Shown: positions 1 to 9,122, counted from the stretch's first letter. The stretch: DNA of 64,000 nt from Desulfovibrio sp. (GCA_016218665.1 JACRDI010000035.1:1-64000), one strand, 5' to 3'. The notes: a model not told the origin generated them from the sequence alone. Translations and numbers: made by a program.

Positions 1-16
1 ATGAAACTATATATTT

Positions 17-133
17 GTCTTGGCGGCCTTGGAGGCGGGGGTACACCCGATCCCATTCCGAACTCGGAAGTTAAGCCCGCCATCGCCGATGATACTGCGG
101 TTCAATCGTGGGAAAGTAGGTCGCTGCCAAGAC
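17..133 (+). rRNA. rrf: 5S ribosomal RNA
   Basis: The terminal stem pairs GTCTTGGC at the start with GCCAAGAC at the end, and the internal segment CCCATTCCGAACTCGGAAG is the conserved 5S loop region. Length is about 117 nt, as expected. It is the last gene of an rRNA operon whose 16S and 23S genes lie before the window, and a strong intrinsic terminator follows 10 nt later. The overlapping ORFs of the track are spurious. Confidence 0.96.
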
Positions 134-142
134 TTAAATTTG

Positions 143-171
143 AAAGGCGCTTCGCAAGGAGCGCCTTTTTT
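143..171 (+). terminator. Rho-independent terminator of the rRNA operon
   Basis: AAGGCGC pairs with GCGCCTT across a short loop, and the hairpin is followed by a run of T on the plus strand. It sits 10 nt after the 5S 3' end. Confidence 0.9.
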
Positions 172-812
172 CATTCCACGACATCGCCACAGCCTGCGTC
201 TCCTTGCCGTGGCATGACTCTCCCCGTGTTGCGTTTCCGCCCGCCAGAAGCTCGTGCCCAAAAGCGATTCTGACACCAACACCGCATGCAGTCGCGTGGC
301 GTTGCCGACGTTGCCATGCGCCGGATTAAGCCGGCGAACGTGCTGTCGCCCGTCACGAATCCGAAGCACTGCCTGAATTCGCTGCCGCATGGCCGAGAGC
401 ACGAAGGCCTCTCAGACGTTCCTAGGCTCCAGCTGCTCCGCGAGCGAGGCGTGCGCCAGCCGTGGCTTGCTCCGTAAATGCTGTTCCGCTTGTCAGCAGC
501 GTTGTGGACATGAGGGGAAGCCAATGGAACCCGCTCCGCCTTGCGCGTCTTTGGGGGACACGATGAGGCTTACGGCATGTCCTGCGTTGTGCCGCGTGTG
601 CCTGCGTTGAAGCGACTGGAGGCTGTCAGGCGAAGCGAGGGCTTCTTGCGTTCTGATCACTTTTCGAGGTTTCGCAGATCTTCGTCCGCACGTGCTGGTG
701 CGGCTCAATGGCAAGGGGAACGCGACACCGGAGAGACGCTGGCGGTCCGCGCCAAGCTGCGGCACTGGGCATTCGTGCCTACGCTTGCCGTCGTGCCGCC
801 ATCAGAAGCCGC
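172..812. other. Intergenic region without a recognisable gene
   Basis: About 640 bp between the rRNA terminator and the terminator of the porin gene. The track shows short overlapping ORFs in several frames and on both strands, none with a recognisable domain, a convincing ribosome binding site or a low-complexity signature. I see no gene here. Confidence 0.6.
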
Positions 813-845
813 AAAAAAAGGGCCCGGTCTCTCGACCGGGCCCTT
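813..845 (-). terminator. Rho-independent terminator after the FadL-type porin gene
   Basis: On the minus strand AAGGGCCCGGT pairs with ACCGGGCCCTT around a six-base loop, followed by seven T. It lies about 20 bp past the stop codon of the porin. Confidence 0.9.
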
Positions 846-866
846 GCACACTCAGGCAGGGGACAG

Positions 867-2072
867 CTAGAACTTGTAGCCGATGGAGATGCCGGCCATG
901 TAAGCCTTGCTGTTCGTGATCTGCGTCGCGCCCTTCAGGTTGGCGTTGGAATCCAGGCTGCGGTCATTGTTCACCAGGTACATGAGGGAGAAGTCGTAGG
1001 TGAGCTTGTCCTGCAGGATGCCGAAGCCCAGGCTGTAGATCTTGCGGTCATTGGTGGGCAGCATGTAGTCTTCATAGCCCTTGCGGATGGGGTCCTGGTC
1101 CCACACGAAGCCGGCCCGCAGCGCCAGCCAATCCTTGGCCATGTATTCGCCGCCAAGCTGGAAGCGCCACACGTTGCGCCAGTTCTTCCAGCTTGTGGTG
1201 TCGGCCTGATTTTCGAAATTATACTCAAGCTTCTCGTAGTCCTGCCACTGGGTGAAGGTGGCGTCGGCCTCGATCTTCCAGTCCTTGTTGGGCTTGTAGG
1301 CAACGCCCAGGCTGTAGGAGGCGGGAAGGGTCATGTTGATGGTCAGGGCCTGGTTCCGCATCAGCGCGTTTTCCGTGTAGTGCACATGGCCACTGTCGGA
1401 CTGCTTTTGCGTCGAGTGGTAGACGAAGCCCGCGGACCATTCGTCGTTGAAGGTGTACAGCATGGCGGCCTGCATGCCGAAACCGACCCCGTCGACCTTC
1501 ATGCGCATGTCGGTGGTGGAAGTGGGGCGCTTGCGCAGGTCGGCGGAGCTGTAGATGATTTCCGGGCCGATGGCGACGGAGAGGTTGTCCGTGAGCTTGA
1601 TGGCCAGGTTGGGAGCGATGGAGTAGGAGCTCAGCTCCGCCTTGTAGGTCTTGGTGGTGCCGGCCCAATCGTAGCCGAACTGGGTGCCCAGCCCGAAGCG
1701 GGTGTACTCGCCGATGCCGAACCAGACCTTATCGGTCAGCTGCTGCACGTAGTAGGCGTGGGGCGGGGTGTAGATGTTGGTCTGCAGGGTGGTCTCGCTG
1801 CCGGAACCGGCCCTGACGTCGGCCGTGGGGGCGATGGCGGTGAAGCCGACCATGGTGCTGGAACCAGGCAGCTGCGTCATGCCGGCAGGGTTGTAGATGA
1901 CGGTCGAGGCATCGCCGGGAAGGGCCATCACCGCGCCGCCCATGGCGTTTCCGCGGGCGCTGAACTCGTTCAAGGCAAAGCCGCCCGCCTGGCAGACGGT
2001 GGGTACAAGCATGAGCAGTGCCAGCGCACGCAGGCTGGCGGCAAAGTGGGCCATGTTTCGTTTCAGGCGCAT
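867..2072 (-). CDS. FadL/OmpP1/TodX-family outer membrane porin
   Basis: A 401-residue outer membrane beta-barrel of the family that passes long-chain fatty acids or other hydrophobic compounds across the outer membrane. Residues 1-29 form a typical signal peptide ending VCQA, and mature GGFALNE is followed by the family NPAGM motif near residue 61. The barrel ends in GYKF with a C-terminal phenylalanine, the usual assembly signal. I chose the internal ATG at 2072 because AGAGGGG lies 6-7 nt upstream and the signal peptide then starts correctly; the longer track start adds 12 unlikely residues. It is monocistronic: AT-rich sequence lies upstream and a strong terminator downstream. The substrate cannot be told from sequence. 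Confidence 0.9.
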   Translation of the reverse strand: MRLKRNMAHFAASLRALALLMLVPTVCQAGGFALNEFSARGNAMGGAVMALPGDASTVIYNPAGMTQLPGSSTMVGFTAIAPTADVRAGSGSETTLQTNIYTPPHAYYVQQLTDKVWFGIGEYTRFGLGTQFGYDWAGTTKTYKAELSSYSIAPNLAIKLTDNLSVAIGPEIIYSSADLRKRPTSTTDMRMKVDGVGFGMQAAMLYTFNDEWSAGFVYHSTQKQSDSGHVHYTENALMRNQALTINMTLPASYSLGVAYKPNKDWKIEADATFTQWQDYEKLEYNFENQADTTSWKNWRNVWRFQLGGEYMAKDWLALRAGFVWDQDPIRKGYEDYMLPTNDRKIYSLGFGILQDKLTYDFSLMYLVNNDRSLDSNANLKGATQITNSKAYMAGISIGYKF

Positions 2073-2226
2073 CCGGAACCCCTCTTTAGAAATTGAACGT
2101 GACAACATTTATAACATTCATTAACTGGCTGTTTTATTTGAGCCAAACAAAATAACGCAGAATCAATTAGCAGCTTGTTTGAAAAAAGTAAATGTGTGAA
2201 TAGATCAATTTTGCTTACCCTATGGA

Positions 2227-2262
2227 CAAAAAAGAAGGGCGCATTTCTGCGCCCTTCTTTGA
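2227..2262 (-). terminator. Rho-independent terminator after tRNA-Ser
   Basis: AAGAAGGGCGC pairs with GCGCCCTTCTT around an AT-rich loop. On the minus strand a T run follows, so it most likely ends the tRNA-Ser transcript about 100 bp upstream. Confidence 0.8.
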
Positions 2263-2365
2263 GGGAAACCGGACACCCGGGTTCGGACCGCTACCGCTGC
2301 TCCCTTTCGGGCCTGACGGGGTTCACGGCGAACCCGCCGTCCGGCTTCCCCGGTGTGTTGAAAAG

Positions 2366-2456
2366 TGGCGGAGAGGAGAGGATTCGAACCTCCGGTACCC
2401 GTTAGGGTACACACACTTTCCAGGCGTGCTCCTTAGGCCAACTCGGACACCTCTCC
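2366..2456 (-). tRNA. tRNA-Ser (anticodon GGA)
   Basis: On the minus strand GGAGAGG pairs with CCTCTCC, followed by discriminator G and an encoded CCA. The anticodon loop reads CTGGAAA, giving GGA, which decodes UCC and UCU. A long variable arm typical of class II serine tRNAs is present (stem GTACCC/GGGTAC), and the T arm contains GGTTCGAATCC. Confidence 0.96.
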
Positions 2457-2539
2457 GCGAGGACGAACCAATTAATACGATTCAATTTGCCTGGCAAGCG
2501 AAATCTGACATGCTCGCGCGGTTTCTTGCGATTCCCGGT

Positions 2540-3454
2540 TCAGGGAAGCTCCAGGCTCCCTTTCAGCTCGGCGATGGTCTGGGCGCGCGCCTTGAGCATG
2601 GTGCGCGGCAGGTCGTCCACCATGCGGAAGGCCATGTCCGGCCGGATGAAATTCGCCGTGCCCACCTGCACGGCGCTGGCGCCCACCAGGATGAACTCCA
2701 GCGCGTCCTCCGCGCTTACGATGCCGCCGATGCCGATGACCGGAATCTTTACGGCGCGGCAGACCTGGTGCACGCAGCGCAGGGCCACGGGCTTGATGGC
2801 CGGGCCGGAGAGCCCGCCCACCACGTTGGCCAGCCTGGGCTTGCGGGTGCGGATGTCCACCGCCATGCCGAGCAGGGTGTTGATGAGGCTCACGGCGTCC
2901 GCGCCGCCCGCCTCGGCCGCGCGGGCGCACAGGGCGATGTCCGTGACGTTGGGCGAGAGCTTGACGATGACCGGCTTGCCCACGGCGCGCTTCTTGACCT
3001 CCTCGGTCACCTTGGTGATCTGCGCCGGGTCCTGGCCGAAGGCCGCGCCGCCGCTCTGCACGTTGGGGCAGCTTACGTTCACCTCAAGGGCGGCCACGCC
3101 TTCCTCCCCGGCAAGCACGCCGGTCAAATCGCCGAACTCCTGGGCGGAGCAGGCGTACAGGTTGGCGATGATGGCCGTCTCGCGCCAGGGCAGCAGGGGC
3201 AGCTTGTCCCGCACGAACGCTTCAACGCCCGGGTTCTGGATGCCGATGGCGTTCAACATGCCGCAGGGCGTCTCCACGATGCGCGGCATGGGGTTGCCCT
3301 CGCGCGGCTTGAGGGACAGGCCCTTGACCACGATGCCGCCCAGGCGCTTCAGGTCGCCGAAATTCATGAACTCAAGGCCGAAGCCGAAGGTGCCGGAGGC
3401 GGTGATGATGGGGTTCTTCAGCACCAGGCCGGCAAATTCAACGCGCAGATCCAT
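2540..3454 (-). CDS. pyrD: Dihydroorotate dehydrogenase, catalytic subunit (class 1B)
   Basis: Oxidises dihydroorotate to orotate in pyrimidine synthesis, using FMN and passing electrons to the PyrK subunit and NAD+. The 304-residue TIM barrel matches the class 1B length. The active-site loop NVSCPN has the catalytic cysteine near residue 129, and the C-terminal FMN-phosphate region contains GIGGIVSAEDALE. The start at 3454 follows AAAGGAG at good spacing; the longer track ORF runs into pyrK. The gene follows pyrK by 11 bp on the same strand, which supports the class 1B assignment because that class requires PyrK. Confidence 0.97.
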   Translation of the reverse strand: MDLRVEFAGLVLKNPIITASGTFGFGLEFMNFGDLKRLGGIVVKGLSLKPREGNPMPRIVETPCGMLNAIGIQNPGVEAFVRDKLPLLPWRETAIIANLYACSAQEFGDLTGVLAGEEGVAALEVNVSCPNVQSGGAAFGQDPAQITKVTEEVKKRAVGKPVIVKLSPNVTDIALCARAAEAGGADAVSLINTLLGMAVDIRTRKPRLANVVGGLSGPAIKPVALRCVHQVCRAVKIPVIGIGGIVSAEDALEFILVGASAVQVGTANFIRPDMAFRMVDDLPRTMLKARAQTIAELKGSLELP

Positions 3455-3465
3455 GTCCGTCTCCT

Positions 3466-4245
3466 TTACAGATGCACGTCGTCGGCCTTGAACACCGGGC
3501 CGCGCGCACAGACCTGCACGTGCTTGTCCTGGCCGTCCTTGCACACGCAGCCCAGGCACGCGCCCACGCCGCAGGCCATGCTGCGCTCAAGGGAGAGCTC
3601 CGCGCGCACCTGGTGGAGCTTCGCCGCCTGCTGGATGGTCTTGAGGAAGGGCAGGGGGCCGCAGGCCAGCACCAGGCCTCCGTGCGCCCCGGCCACCTCG
3701 GCCTCGATGCGCTCGATGATCGTCGGCAGATCGTCGGGCGTCTTCTCGTGGATGGCTTCGGCCCGCACCTTGTCCTTCATCATCTGATAGGGGTAGGAAT
3801 CGATGCCGGCGCGGTGGGCGAAGACCAGGCGCAGGAACTCCGGCGTGGGGTGGCGCTCGATGTATCCCCGGAACGGGGCGATGCCCATGCCTCCGGCCAA
3901 AAGCAGGGTAGGGGTCTCCTCCGGGGCGGAAAAGCCGTTGCCCAGCGGTCCCCATACGATGACCTCGTCGCCGGGGAGGAGCCGCGTGAGGCGTTCCGTG
4001 CCCCGGCCCACCACCTGGAAGAAAAAGGTGACGGACTCCTCGTCCGCGCGGGAGATGGAGAAGGGCCGTCCCCAGGAGAGTTCCAGCCCCCAGTGCTTGG
4101 GCCGCAGCATGGCGAACTGGCCGGGGCGGTAGCCCTCCCAGCCGGGATTCTCAAGCGTCAGCTCCACGAAATCGCTGGGCCCTTCCCACACGCCAAGGAA
4201 GCGCAGCTCGCGCACCTTGACTTCACGGCAGTTTCTGACCACCAT
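3466..4245 (-). CDS. pyrK: Dihydroorotate dehydrogenase electron transfer subunit PyrK
   Basis: A 259-residue FAD and [2Fe-2S] protein that connects class 1B PyrD to NAD+. The N-terminal half is a ferredoxin-reductase-type FAD domain (RPFSIS near residue 61) followed by an NAD-binding half with the glycine-rich LLLAGGMGIAPF. The C-terminal cluster motif CGVGACLGC plus a later cysteine (225, 230, 233, 246) ligates the 2Fe-2S centre. The start at 4245 has GAAGG upstream. It forms a two-gene operon with pyrD and is divergent from the U32 gene, whose start is only 67 bp away, so the two share a short promoter region. Confidence 0.96.
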   Translation of the reverse strand: MVVRNCREVKVRELRFLGVWEGPSDFVELTLENPGWEGYRPGQFAMLRPKHWGLELSWGRPFSISRADEESVTFFFQVVGRGTERLTRLLPGDEVIVWGPLGNGFSAPEETPTLLLAGGMGIAPFRGYIERHPTPEFLRLVFAHRAGIDSYPYQMMKDKVRAEAIHEKTPDDLPTIIERIEAEVAGAHGGLVLACGPLPFLKTIQQAAKLHQVRAELSLERSMACGVGACLGCVCKDGQDKHVQVCARGPVFKADDVHL

Positions 4246-4312
4246 CTCACTTCCTTCGCCCCGCCGGCAGCGGCCGGGCCAGAGCACTCTCACCCAAAGG
4301 CGTTTTTTCCGA

Positions 4313-6340
4313 ATGGACAGACATGTACCTGAAATAATGGCCCCCGCGGGAGACCGCGCCAGCTTCCTGGCCGGCGTGGCCGCCGGGGCCGATGCCATCT
4401 ACCTGGGCCTGAAACACTTCTCGGCCCGCATGCAGGCCAAGAACTTCGGCCTGGGCGAATTGGCCTCCCTCACGTCCTATGCCCACGAGCGCGGCGTGCG
4501 CGTCTTCGTGGCCATGAACGTGCTGCTCAAGCCCGACGACTCCCGCGCGGCCGGCAGCCTCATGGAGCGCCTGGCCGAAACCGTGCGCCCGGACGCCCTC
4601 ATCGTGCAGGACCTGGGCCTTATGCCCCTGGCCCGCCAGGCCGGTTTCACCGGCGAGCTGCACATCTCCACCCTGGCCAACGCCACACACCCGGCGGCGC
4701 TTGCCGTGGCCCGCGAGCTCGGCGCAAGCCGCGTGGTGCTCCCGCGCGAGCTGGACCTGGACGAGGTGAAGCTCATGGCCGGGGCCTGCCCCCAGGGCCT
4801 GGGCCTGGAGGTCTTTGTGCACGGAGCGCTGTGCCACTGCGTTTCCGGCCGCTGCTGGTGGAGCAGCTTCCTGGGCGGCAAAAGCGGCCTGCGCGGACGG
4901 TGCGTTCAGCCCTGCCGCCGCTTGTACAGGCAAGGCGGCCCCAAAAGCAAGCCCGAGCGCCTGTTCTCGTGCCAGGATCTGAGCCTGGACGTTTTGACGA
5001 AACCCTTGCTGGACGTGCCCCAGGTGACATCCTGGAAGATCGAGGGCCGCAAGAAGGGCCCGCACTACGTCTACTACGTCGTTTCCGCCTACCGCCTTTT
5101 GCGCGACCAGCCCGGCGACGCCACGGCGCGCAAGACGGCGGTTTCCCTGCTGGAGCAGGCCCTTGGCCGTCCCGGCACCCACGGGGTGTTCCTGCCGCAG
5201 CGCAAGTATCCGCCCGTGCGCCCCGCGCAGGAGACCGCCTCCGGCCTGCTCGTCGGCCAGGTGAAGCGCGAGCCCGGCGGCAAGGCCTACCTCCAGCCGC
5301 GCGAGGACCTGCTGCCCGGAGACCTGCTGCGCCTGGGCTGCGAGGACGATCCCTGGCACCAGACCATTCCCCTGCGCCGCCGCGTGCCCAAGGGCGGCCG
5401 CCTGGACCTGCCCGCCGGGCCTCCGGGCAAGCCCCAGGCCGGCAAAGGCGCCCCGCGCCGGAACGCCGGTCCGCCGCCCAAGGCGCCGGTGTTCCTCATC
5501 GACCGCCGCGAGCCCGAGCTGATGCAACTGCTGGCGGGCATGGAGAAGGACCTGGCCCTGGGGCCGGAGCCGCCGGAAAAGCAGGCGGCCCACTTCGCGC
5601 CCAAGACGTTCCCCGCTCCGCAGCCGGCCAAGCGCACGGACATCCACGTGTTCCGCGCCCTGCCGCGCGGCATGGCCCGCGGGGGCAAGTCGGCCGAGAC
5701 CGGCATCTGGCTGGAGCGCTCGGCCCTGCTCGATGTGCCCAGGGCGGTGACGCCGCGCATCTGGTGGTGGCTGCCCCCGGTCATCTGGCCCGGCGAGGAG
5801 GAGCGCTACGCCCGCCTCCTCGGCGAAGCCCGCGAACGCGGGGCGCGCATCTTCGTGTTGAACGCGCCCTGGCAGGCGGGGCTTTTCGCCGACAAGACGG
5901 ACCTGCGGCTTGTGGGCGGGCCCTTCTGCAACCTGGCCAACGCGCACACGGCCGCGCAGTTCGCCACCCTCGGCCTTGAGGGCGTGTTCGCCAGCCCGGA
6001 GCTCTCGGGCGAGGAGCTGCTTTCCCTGCCCAAGACCTGCCCCGTGCCCCTGGGCATCGTGCTGGGCGGCTTCTGGCCCTTCGGCCTCACGCGCATCCTG
6101 GCCGAGGAGGTGCGCACCGAGGAGCCCATCCTGAGCCCGCGCGGCGAGGTGGCCTGGGTGCGCAAGTACGCGGGCAACCACTGGATCTTCCCCGGCTGGG
6201 AGCTGGACATCTCCGCCCACCGGCGCGAGCTTGAGCAGGCGGGCTACGCCCTGTTCGCCAGCTTCCGCGAGCCCTGGCCGAAGTTCCTGGAAAACGCCCC
6301 GCGCACCAGCGTGTTCAACTGGGACCAGGGGCTGCTGTAA
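4313..6340 (+). CDS. U32-family peptidase-like protein, possible tRNA/rRNA hydroxylation factor
   Basis: A 675-residue member of the U32 'collagenase-like' family. Known family members studied in bacteria (RlhA, TrhP) take part in RNA hydroxylation rather than proteolysis. Residues 1-330 form the TIM-barrel-like U32 domain, beginning EIMAPAG, with the cysteine-rich signature (C174, C176, C181, C197, C201) that is thought to bind an iron-sulfur cluster. Length and a long C-terminal part with repeated PxGD-type segments resemble the RlhA subgroup (about 650 residues). Residues 370-440 are proline- and lysine-rich and probably disordered. The ATG at 4313 is chosen because EIMAPAG is the family N-terminus, though the ribosome binding site is weak. 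RlhA identity is an inference. Confidence 0.85.
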   Translation: MDRHVPEIMAPAGDRASFLAGVAAGADAIYLGLKHFSARMQAKNFGLGELASLTSYAHERGVRVFVAMNVLLKPDDSRAAGSLMERLAETVRPDALIVQDLGLMPLARQAGFTGELHISTLANATHPAALAVARELGASRVVLPRELDLDEVKLMAGACPQGLGLEVFVHGALCHCVSGRCWWSSFLGGKSGLRGRCVQPCRRLYRQGGPKSKPERLFSCQDLSLDVLTKPLLDVPQVTSWKIEGRKKGPHYVYYVVSAYRLLRDQPGDATARKTAVSLLEQALGRPGTHGVFLPQRKYPPVRPAQETASGLLVGQVKREPGGKAYLQPREDLLPGDLLRLGCEDDPWHQTIPLRRRVPKGGRLDLPAGPPGKPQAGKGAPRRNAGPPPKAPVFLIDRREPELMQLLAGMEKDLALGPEPPEKQAAHFAPKTFPAPQPAKRTDIHVFRALPRGMARGGKSAETGIWLERSALLDVPRAVTPRIWWWLPPVIWPGEEERYARLLGEARERGARIFVLNAPWQAGLFADKTDLRLVGGPFCNLANAHTAAQFATLGLEGVFASPELSGEELLSLPKTCPVPLGIVLGGFWPFGLTRILAEEVRTEEPILSPRGEVAWVRKYAGNHWIFPGWELDISAHRRELEQAGYALFASFREPWPKFLENAPRTSVFNWDQGLL

Positions 6341-6355
6341 CGCCGGGAGGGCGCC

Positions 6356-7324
6356 ATGGATACTGAGGCTCCGCTCACGAGGCCCAGGGTCGGCATAAGC
6401 CGCTGCCTGCTGGGGGAGAACGTGCGCTACGACGGCGGGCACAAGCTGGACCGCTTCCTGCGCGACGAGCTTGGCCGCCACGTGGACTTCGTGCCCGTGT
6501 GCCCGGAGGTGGAGTGCGGCATGCCGGTCCCGCGTGAGGCCATGCGCCTTGTGGGAGACCCCGACGCCCCGCGCCTCGTCACCATCAAGTCCGGCCTGGA
6601 CATGACCCCGCGCATGGAAGCCTGGGCCCAGGCGCGGGTGGAACGCCTCCAGGGCGAGGGCCTCTGCGGCTTCGTGTTCAAGTTCGGGTCGCCCTCAAGC
6701 GGCATGGCCCGGGTGAAGGTCTACCCCGAAGGTGGCGGCTCGCCCGTCCTCAAGGGGCGGGGGCTTTTCGCCGCGCGGCTCATGGACGAGATGCCGCTCC
6801 TGCCCGTCGAGGATGAGGGCCGGCTCAACGACCCCGCCCTGCGCGAGAACTTCATCGAGCGCGTGTTCGTCATGCACCGCTGGAACGGCATGCTGGCCAA
6901 GGGCTTCAGCCTGGGCCGGCTGGTGGAGTTCCACACCCGGCACAAGCTGCTGGTCATGGCCCACAGCGTGGTGCACTACCGCAGCCTGGGCAAGCTGGTG
7001 GCCGAGGGCGCGCGCTTGCCCCAGGCCGAACTCTCCGGGCGCTACCTGGCCGGGCTCATGGAAGCCCTGCGCCTGAACGCCACGGTGAAGAAGAACGTCA
7101 ACGTCCTCGCCCACGTCATGGGCTACTTCAAGCGCAACCTCAGCGCCGACGAGAAGCTGGAACTGCTGGAAGTCATCGACGCCTACGCCAGGGAGCTTAT
7201 GCCGCTCATCGTTCCCGTGACTTTGCTCAACCATTACGTGAGGAAGTTCGGCGAGGCCTATTTGGCCGGGCAGTGGTACCTGCGCCCGCATCCGGCGGAA
7301 CTCAAACTGCGCAACCACGTCTAA
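6356..7324 (+). CDS. DUF523-DUF1722 fusion protein (TudS/YbgA-like)
   Basis: A 322-residue protein with an N-terminal DUF523 domain (residues 10-150) and a C-terminal DUF1722/YbgA domain (about 190-310). Some DUF523 proteins (TudS) are [4Fe-4S] thiouracil desulfidases that use three cysteines. Here cysteines occur at 17 (SRCLLG), 49 and 54 (CPEVECG) and 104 (GLCGF), but the usual third motif SPSCG reads SPSSG at 112-116. Desulfidase activity is therefore uncertain, although Ser may be normal in the fused subfamily. GGGAG precedes the ATG and the gene follows the U32 gene by 15 bp, so the two are probably cotranscribed. The cellular role is unknown. Confidence 0.8.
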   Translation: MDTEAPLTRPRVGISRCLLGENVRYDGGHKLDRFLRDELGRHVDFVPVCPEVECGMPVPREAMRLVGDPDAPRLVTIKSGLDMTPRMEAWAQARVERLQGEGLCGFVFKFGSPSSGMARVKVYPEGGGSPVLKGRGLFAARLMDEMPLLPVEDEGRLNDPALRENFIERVFVMHRWNGMLAKGFSLGRLVEFHTRHKLLVMAHSVVHYRSLGKLVAEGARLPQAELSGRYLAGLMEALRLNATVKKNVNVLAHVMGYFKRNLSADEKLELLEVIDAYARELMPLIVPVTLLNHYVRKFGEAYLAGQWYLRPHPAELKLRNHV

Positions 7325-7386
7325 ATGTCCTGGGCAGTCTTGCCGCCATTGGCGTTCTTCTATACATGGTTGTGAAAGGAGCGCCC

Positions 7387-8229
7387 ATGACCGCATACGT
7401 GCACCAGATCGATCCCAACGAGGCCGGAAGGTTCCTGGACGAAGTGCGCCTCGGTTCGCGCACCCTGCTCGATGTGCGCCAGGACTTCGAATACGCCGAA
7501 GGGCACCTGCCCGGAGCGCGGCACATCCCCCTGCCGGAGCTTTCCGAGCGCGTGGGCGAACTGGACAGGAACCTGCCCCTGCTGACCTACTGCCGCTCCG
7601 GCGCGCGCAGCTTGGCCGCGGCCAACATGCTGGCCGGCATGGGCTTCCGCGAGATAATGAGCCTGAAGGGGGGCATGATGGCCTGGGAAGGCGCGCAGGC
7701 CCAAGGCCCGGCCGATCTGGGCATGGCCTCCCTGGCCGAGGCGTCCACCCCGGCGGAGCTGCTGGAGCGCGCCTGGGGCATGGAGCTCGCTTTGCAGGAT
7801 TTCTACCTCGCCCTGGCCGGGCGCGCGGCCGACGAGGAGCTCGCCGGCCTGTTCCGCCGCTTCGCCGGGTTCGAGGAACGCCACCGCCGCACCCTGTTCG
7901 AAATCTGGTCGCGCCTGGACGGCTCGGCCAAGGATGACGCCGCGCGCGAGGCCTTCGAGGCGCGGGGCAGGGCTTCCATCAGCCCCGGCGTGCTGGAGGG
8001 CGGCATCCCCGCGGCCGACTACCTGGGCCTTCTGTCCGACCCGGCCAACTCGGGCGAGGCCTTCGAGCTGGCCATGGCCGTGGAGGCGCAGGCTTTGGAC
8101 CTCTACATGCGCCGCGCCGGCATCGCCGGGGACGCCGAGTCGCGCCGCACGCTCACGCTTCTTGCCGAGGAGGAGCGCGCCCACCTGAAGGTGCTTGGCG
8201 CCTTCGCCGATGGGCGCGGCAGGCTCTAG
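7387..8229 (+). CDS. Rhodanese domain fused to a ferritin-like (rubrerythrin-type) diiron domain
   Basis: A 280-residue two-domain protein. Residues 5-115 are a rhodanese domain with active-site loop CRSGAR (C69), which can carry a persulfide. Residues 140-280 are a four-helix ferritin-like domain with the metal-ligand pattern E...EERH and E...EERAH. Such fusions are known in anaerobes and are suspected to join sulfur transfer with oxidative stress defence, but the reaction is not established. The start at 7387 follows GAAAGGAG at correct spacing; the track start is upstream and lacks support. Its stop codon overlaps that of the convergent EamA gene. Confidence 0.88.
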   Translation: MTAYVHQIDPNEAGRFLDEVRLGSRTLLDVRQDFEYAEGHLPGARHIPLPELSERVGELDRNLPLLTYCRSGARSLAAANMLAGMGFREIMSLKGGMMAWEGAQAQGPADLGMASLAEASTPAELLERAWGMELALQDFYLALAGRAADEELAGLFRRFAGFEERHRRTLFEIWSRLDGSAKDDAAREAFEARGRASISPGVLEGGIPAADYLGLLSDPANSGEAFELAMAVEAQALDLYMRRAGIAGDAESRRTLTLLAEEERAHLKVLGAFADGRGRL

Positions 8230-9116
8230 GCCGATTCCTTCCGCTTTCCCAGCAGGTTGCCCGCCAGAATGAGCGCCAGCCCCGCAAAGGTGGTGGCGTG
8301 GATGGTCTCGCCCAGGATGAAGTGGATGAGCACGAGCGACAGGAAGGGCGAGAGGAAGATCAGGTTGCCGATGCGCGCGGTGGACTTTGTCAGCCGCATG
8401 GCCATGAGCCAGAGCACGAAGCTGACGCCCATCTCGAACACGCCCACATAGGCCGCTGCCGCCAGGCCGGGATTGCCCCACTCCGGCAGGCCGGAGAAAG
8501 CGAGCGTCGTACCCAGGATGAGCGGCAGCGCGGCCGCGAAGTTGAGCAGAAGCGCCAGCACCGGGTCGGTGGCGTTTCTGGTGTTGCCTATCCAGTACAG
8601 GGCCCAGATGATGGTGCTGGCGAGCGCCAGGCCCACGCCCAGCGGGCTGCCGAAGTCGAGCCCGGCCAGGTTGCCCTGGGTGGAAAGCACCACCACGCCC
8701 AGGTAGCTCAAGCAGATGGCGGCCAGGTCGCGTTTGCCCAGCCTTTGGCCGAGCAGCGGCACGGAAAGCAGCGAAAGGGTGATGGCCCAGGTGTAGTTGA
8801 GGGGCTGGGCCACCTGCGCGGGCAGCAGCGCATAGGCCTTGAACAGCACCATGTAGTAGAGGAAGGGGTTGAGCGCCCCCAGCGCGCAGTTGCGCAGGAT
8901 GTCGCGCCCGCTGAGGGAGCGGATGAGGCCGAGCCTGCCCTGCAGCGCCAGGATGCCCAGCAGGGTGAGCACGGACACGGCGTCGGCCACGAGCAAGAGC
9001 TGCAGGTGGTCCAGGTGCCGCAGGGCGATCTTGAAGGCCGAGGCCACGGTGCTCCAGATGAGCACCGTGCCCAGCCCGTACAGATAGGCCAGCCTCTGAT
9101 CGGAGCGCCCCTCCAC
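8226..9116 (-). CDS. EamA/DMT-family transporter
   Basis: A 296-residue inner membrane protein of the drug/metabolite transporter superfamily. It has about ten hydrophobic helices arranged as two EamA repeats, the second beginning near residue 150, and a basic C-terminus (GKRKES). Start is GTG at 9116, 6 bp after the stop of the LOG gene, so the two are probably one transcript. The stop codon shares bases with the stop of the convergent rhodanese-ferritin gene. Substrate unknown. Confidence 0.85.
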   Translation of the reverse strand: MEGRSDQRLAYLYGLGTVLIWSTVASAFKIALRHLDHLQLLLVADAVSVLTLLGILALQGRLGLIRSLSGRDILRNCALGALNPFLYYMVLFKAYALLPAQVAQPLNYTWAITLSLLSVPLLGQRLGKRDLAAICLSYLGVVVLSTQGNLAGLDFGSPLGVGLALASTIIWALYWIGNTRNATDPVLALLLNFAAALPLILGTTLAFSGLPEWGNPGLAAAAYVGVFEMGVSFVLWLMAMRLTKSTARIGNLIFLSPFLSLVLIHFILGETIHATTFAGLALILAGNLLGKRKESA

Positions 9117-9122
9117 GGCGGG

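Noticed and set aside
172-866. Small ORFs after the 5S gene (for example 541-870)
   Set aside because: Overlapping in all frames, no ribosome binding site and no recognisable domain.
708-2096. 462-residue plus-strand ORF opposite the FadL-type porin
   Set aside because: Antisense shadow of a clear porin; composition is Gly/Val/His-rich without any motif.
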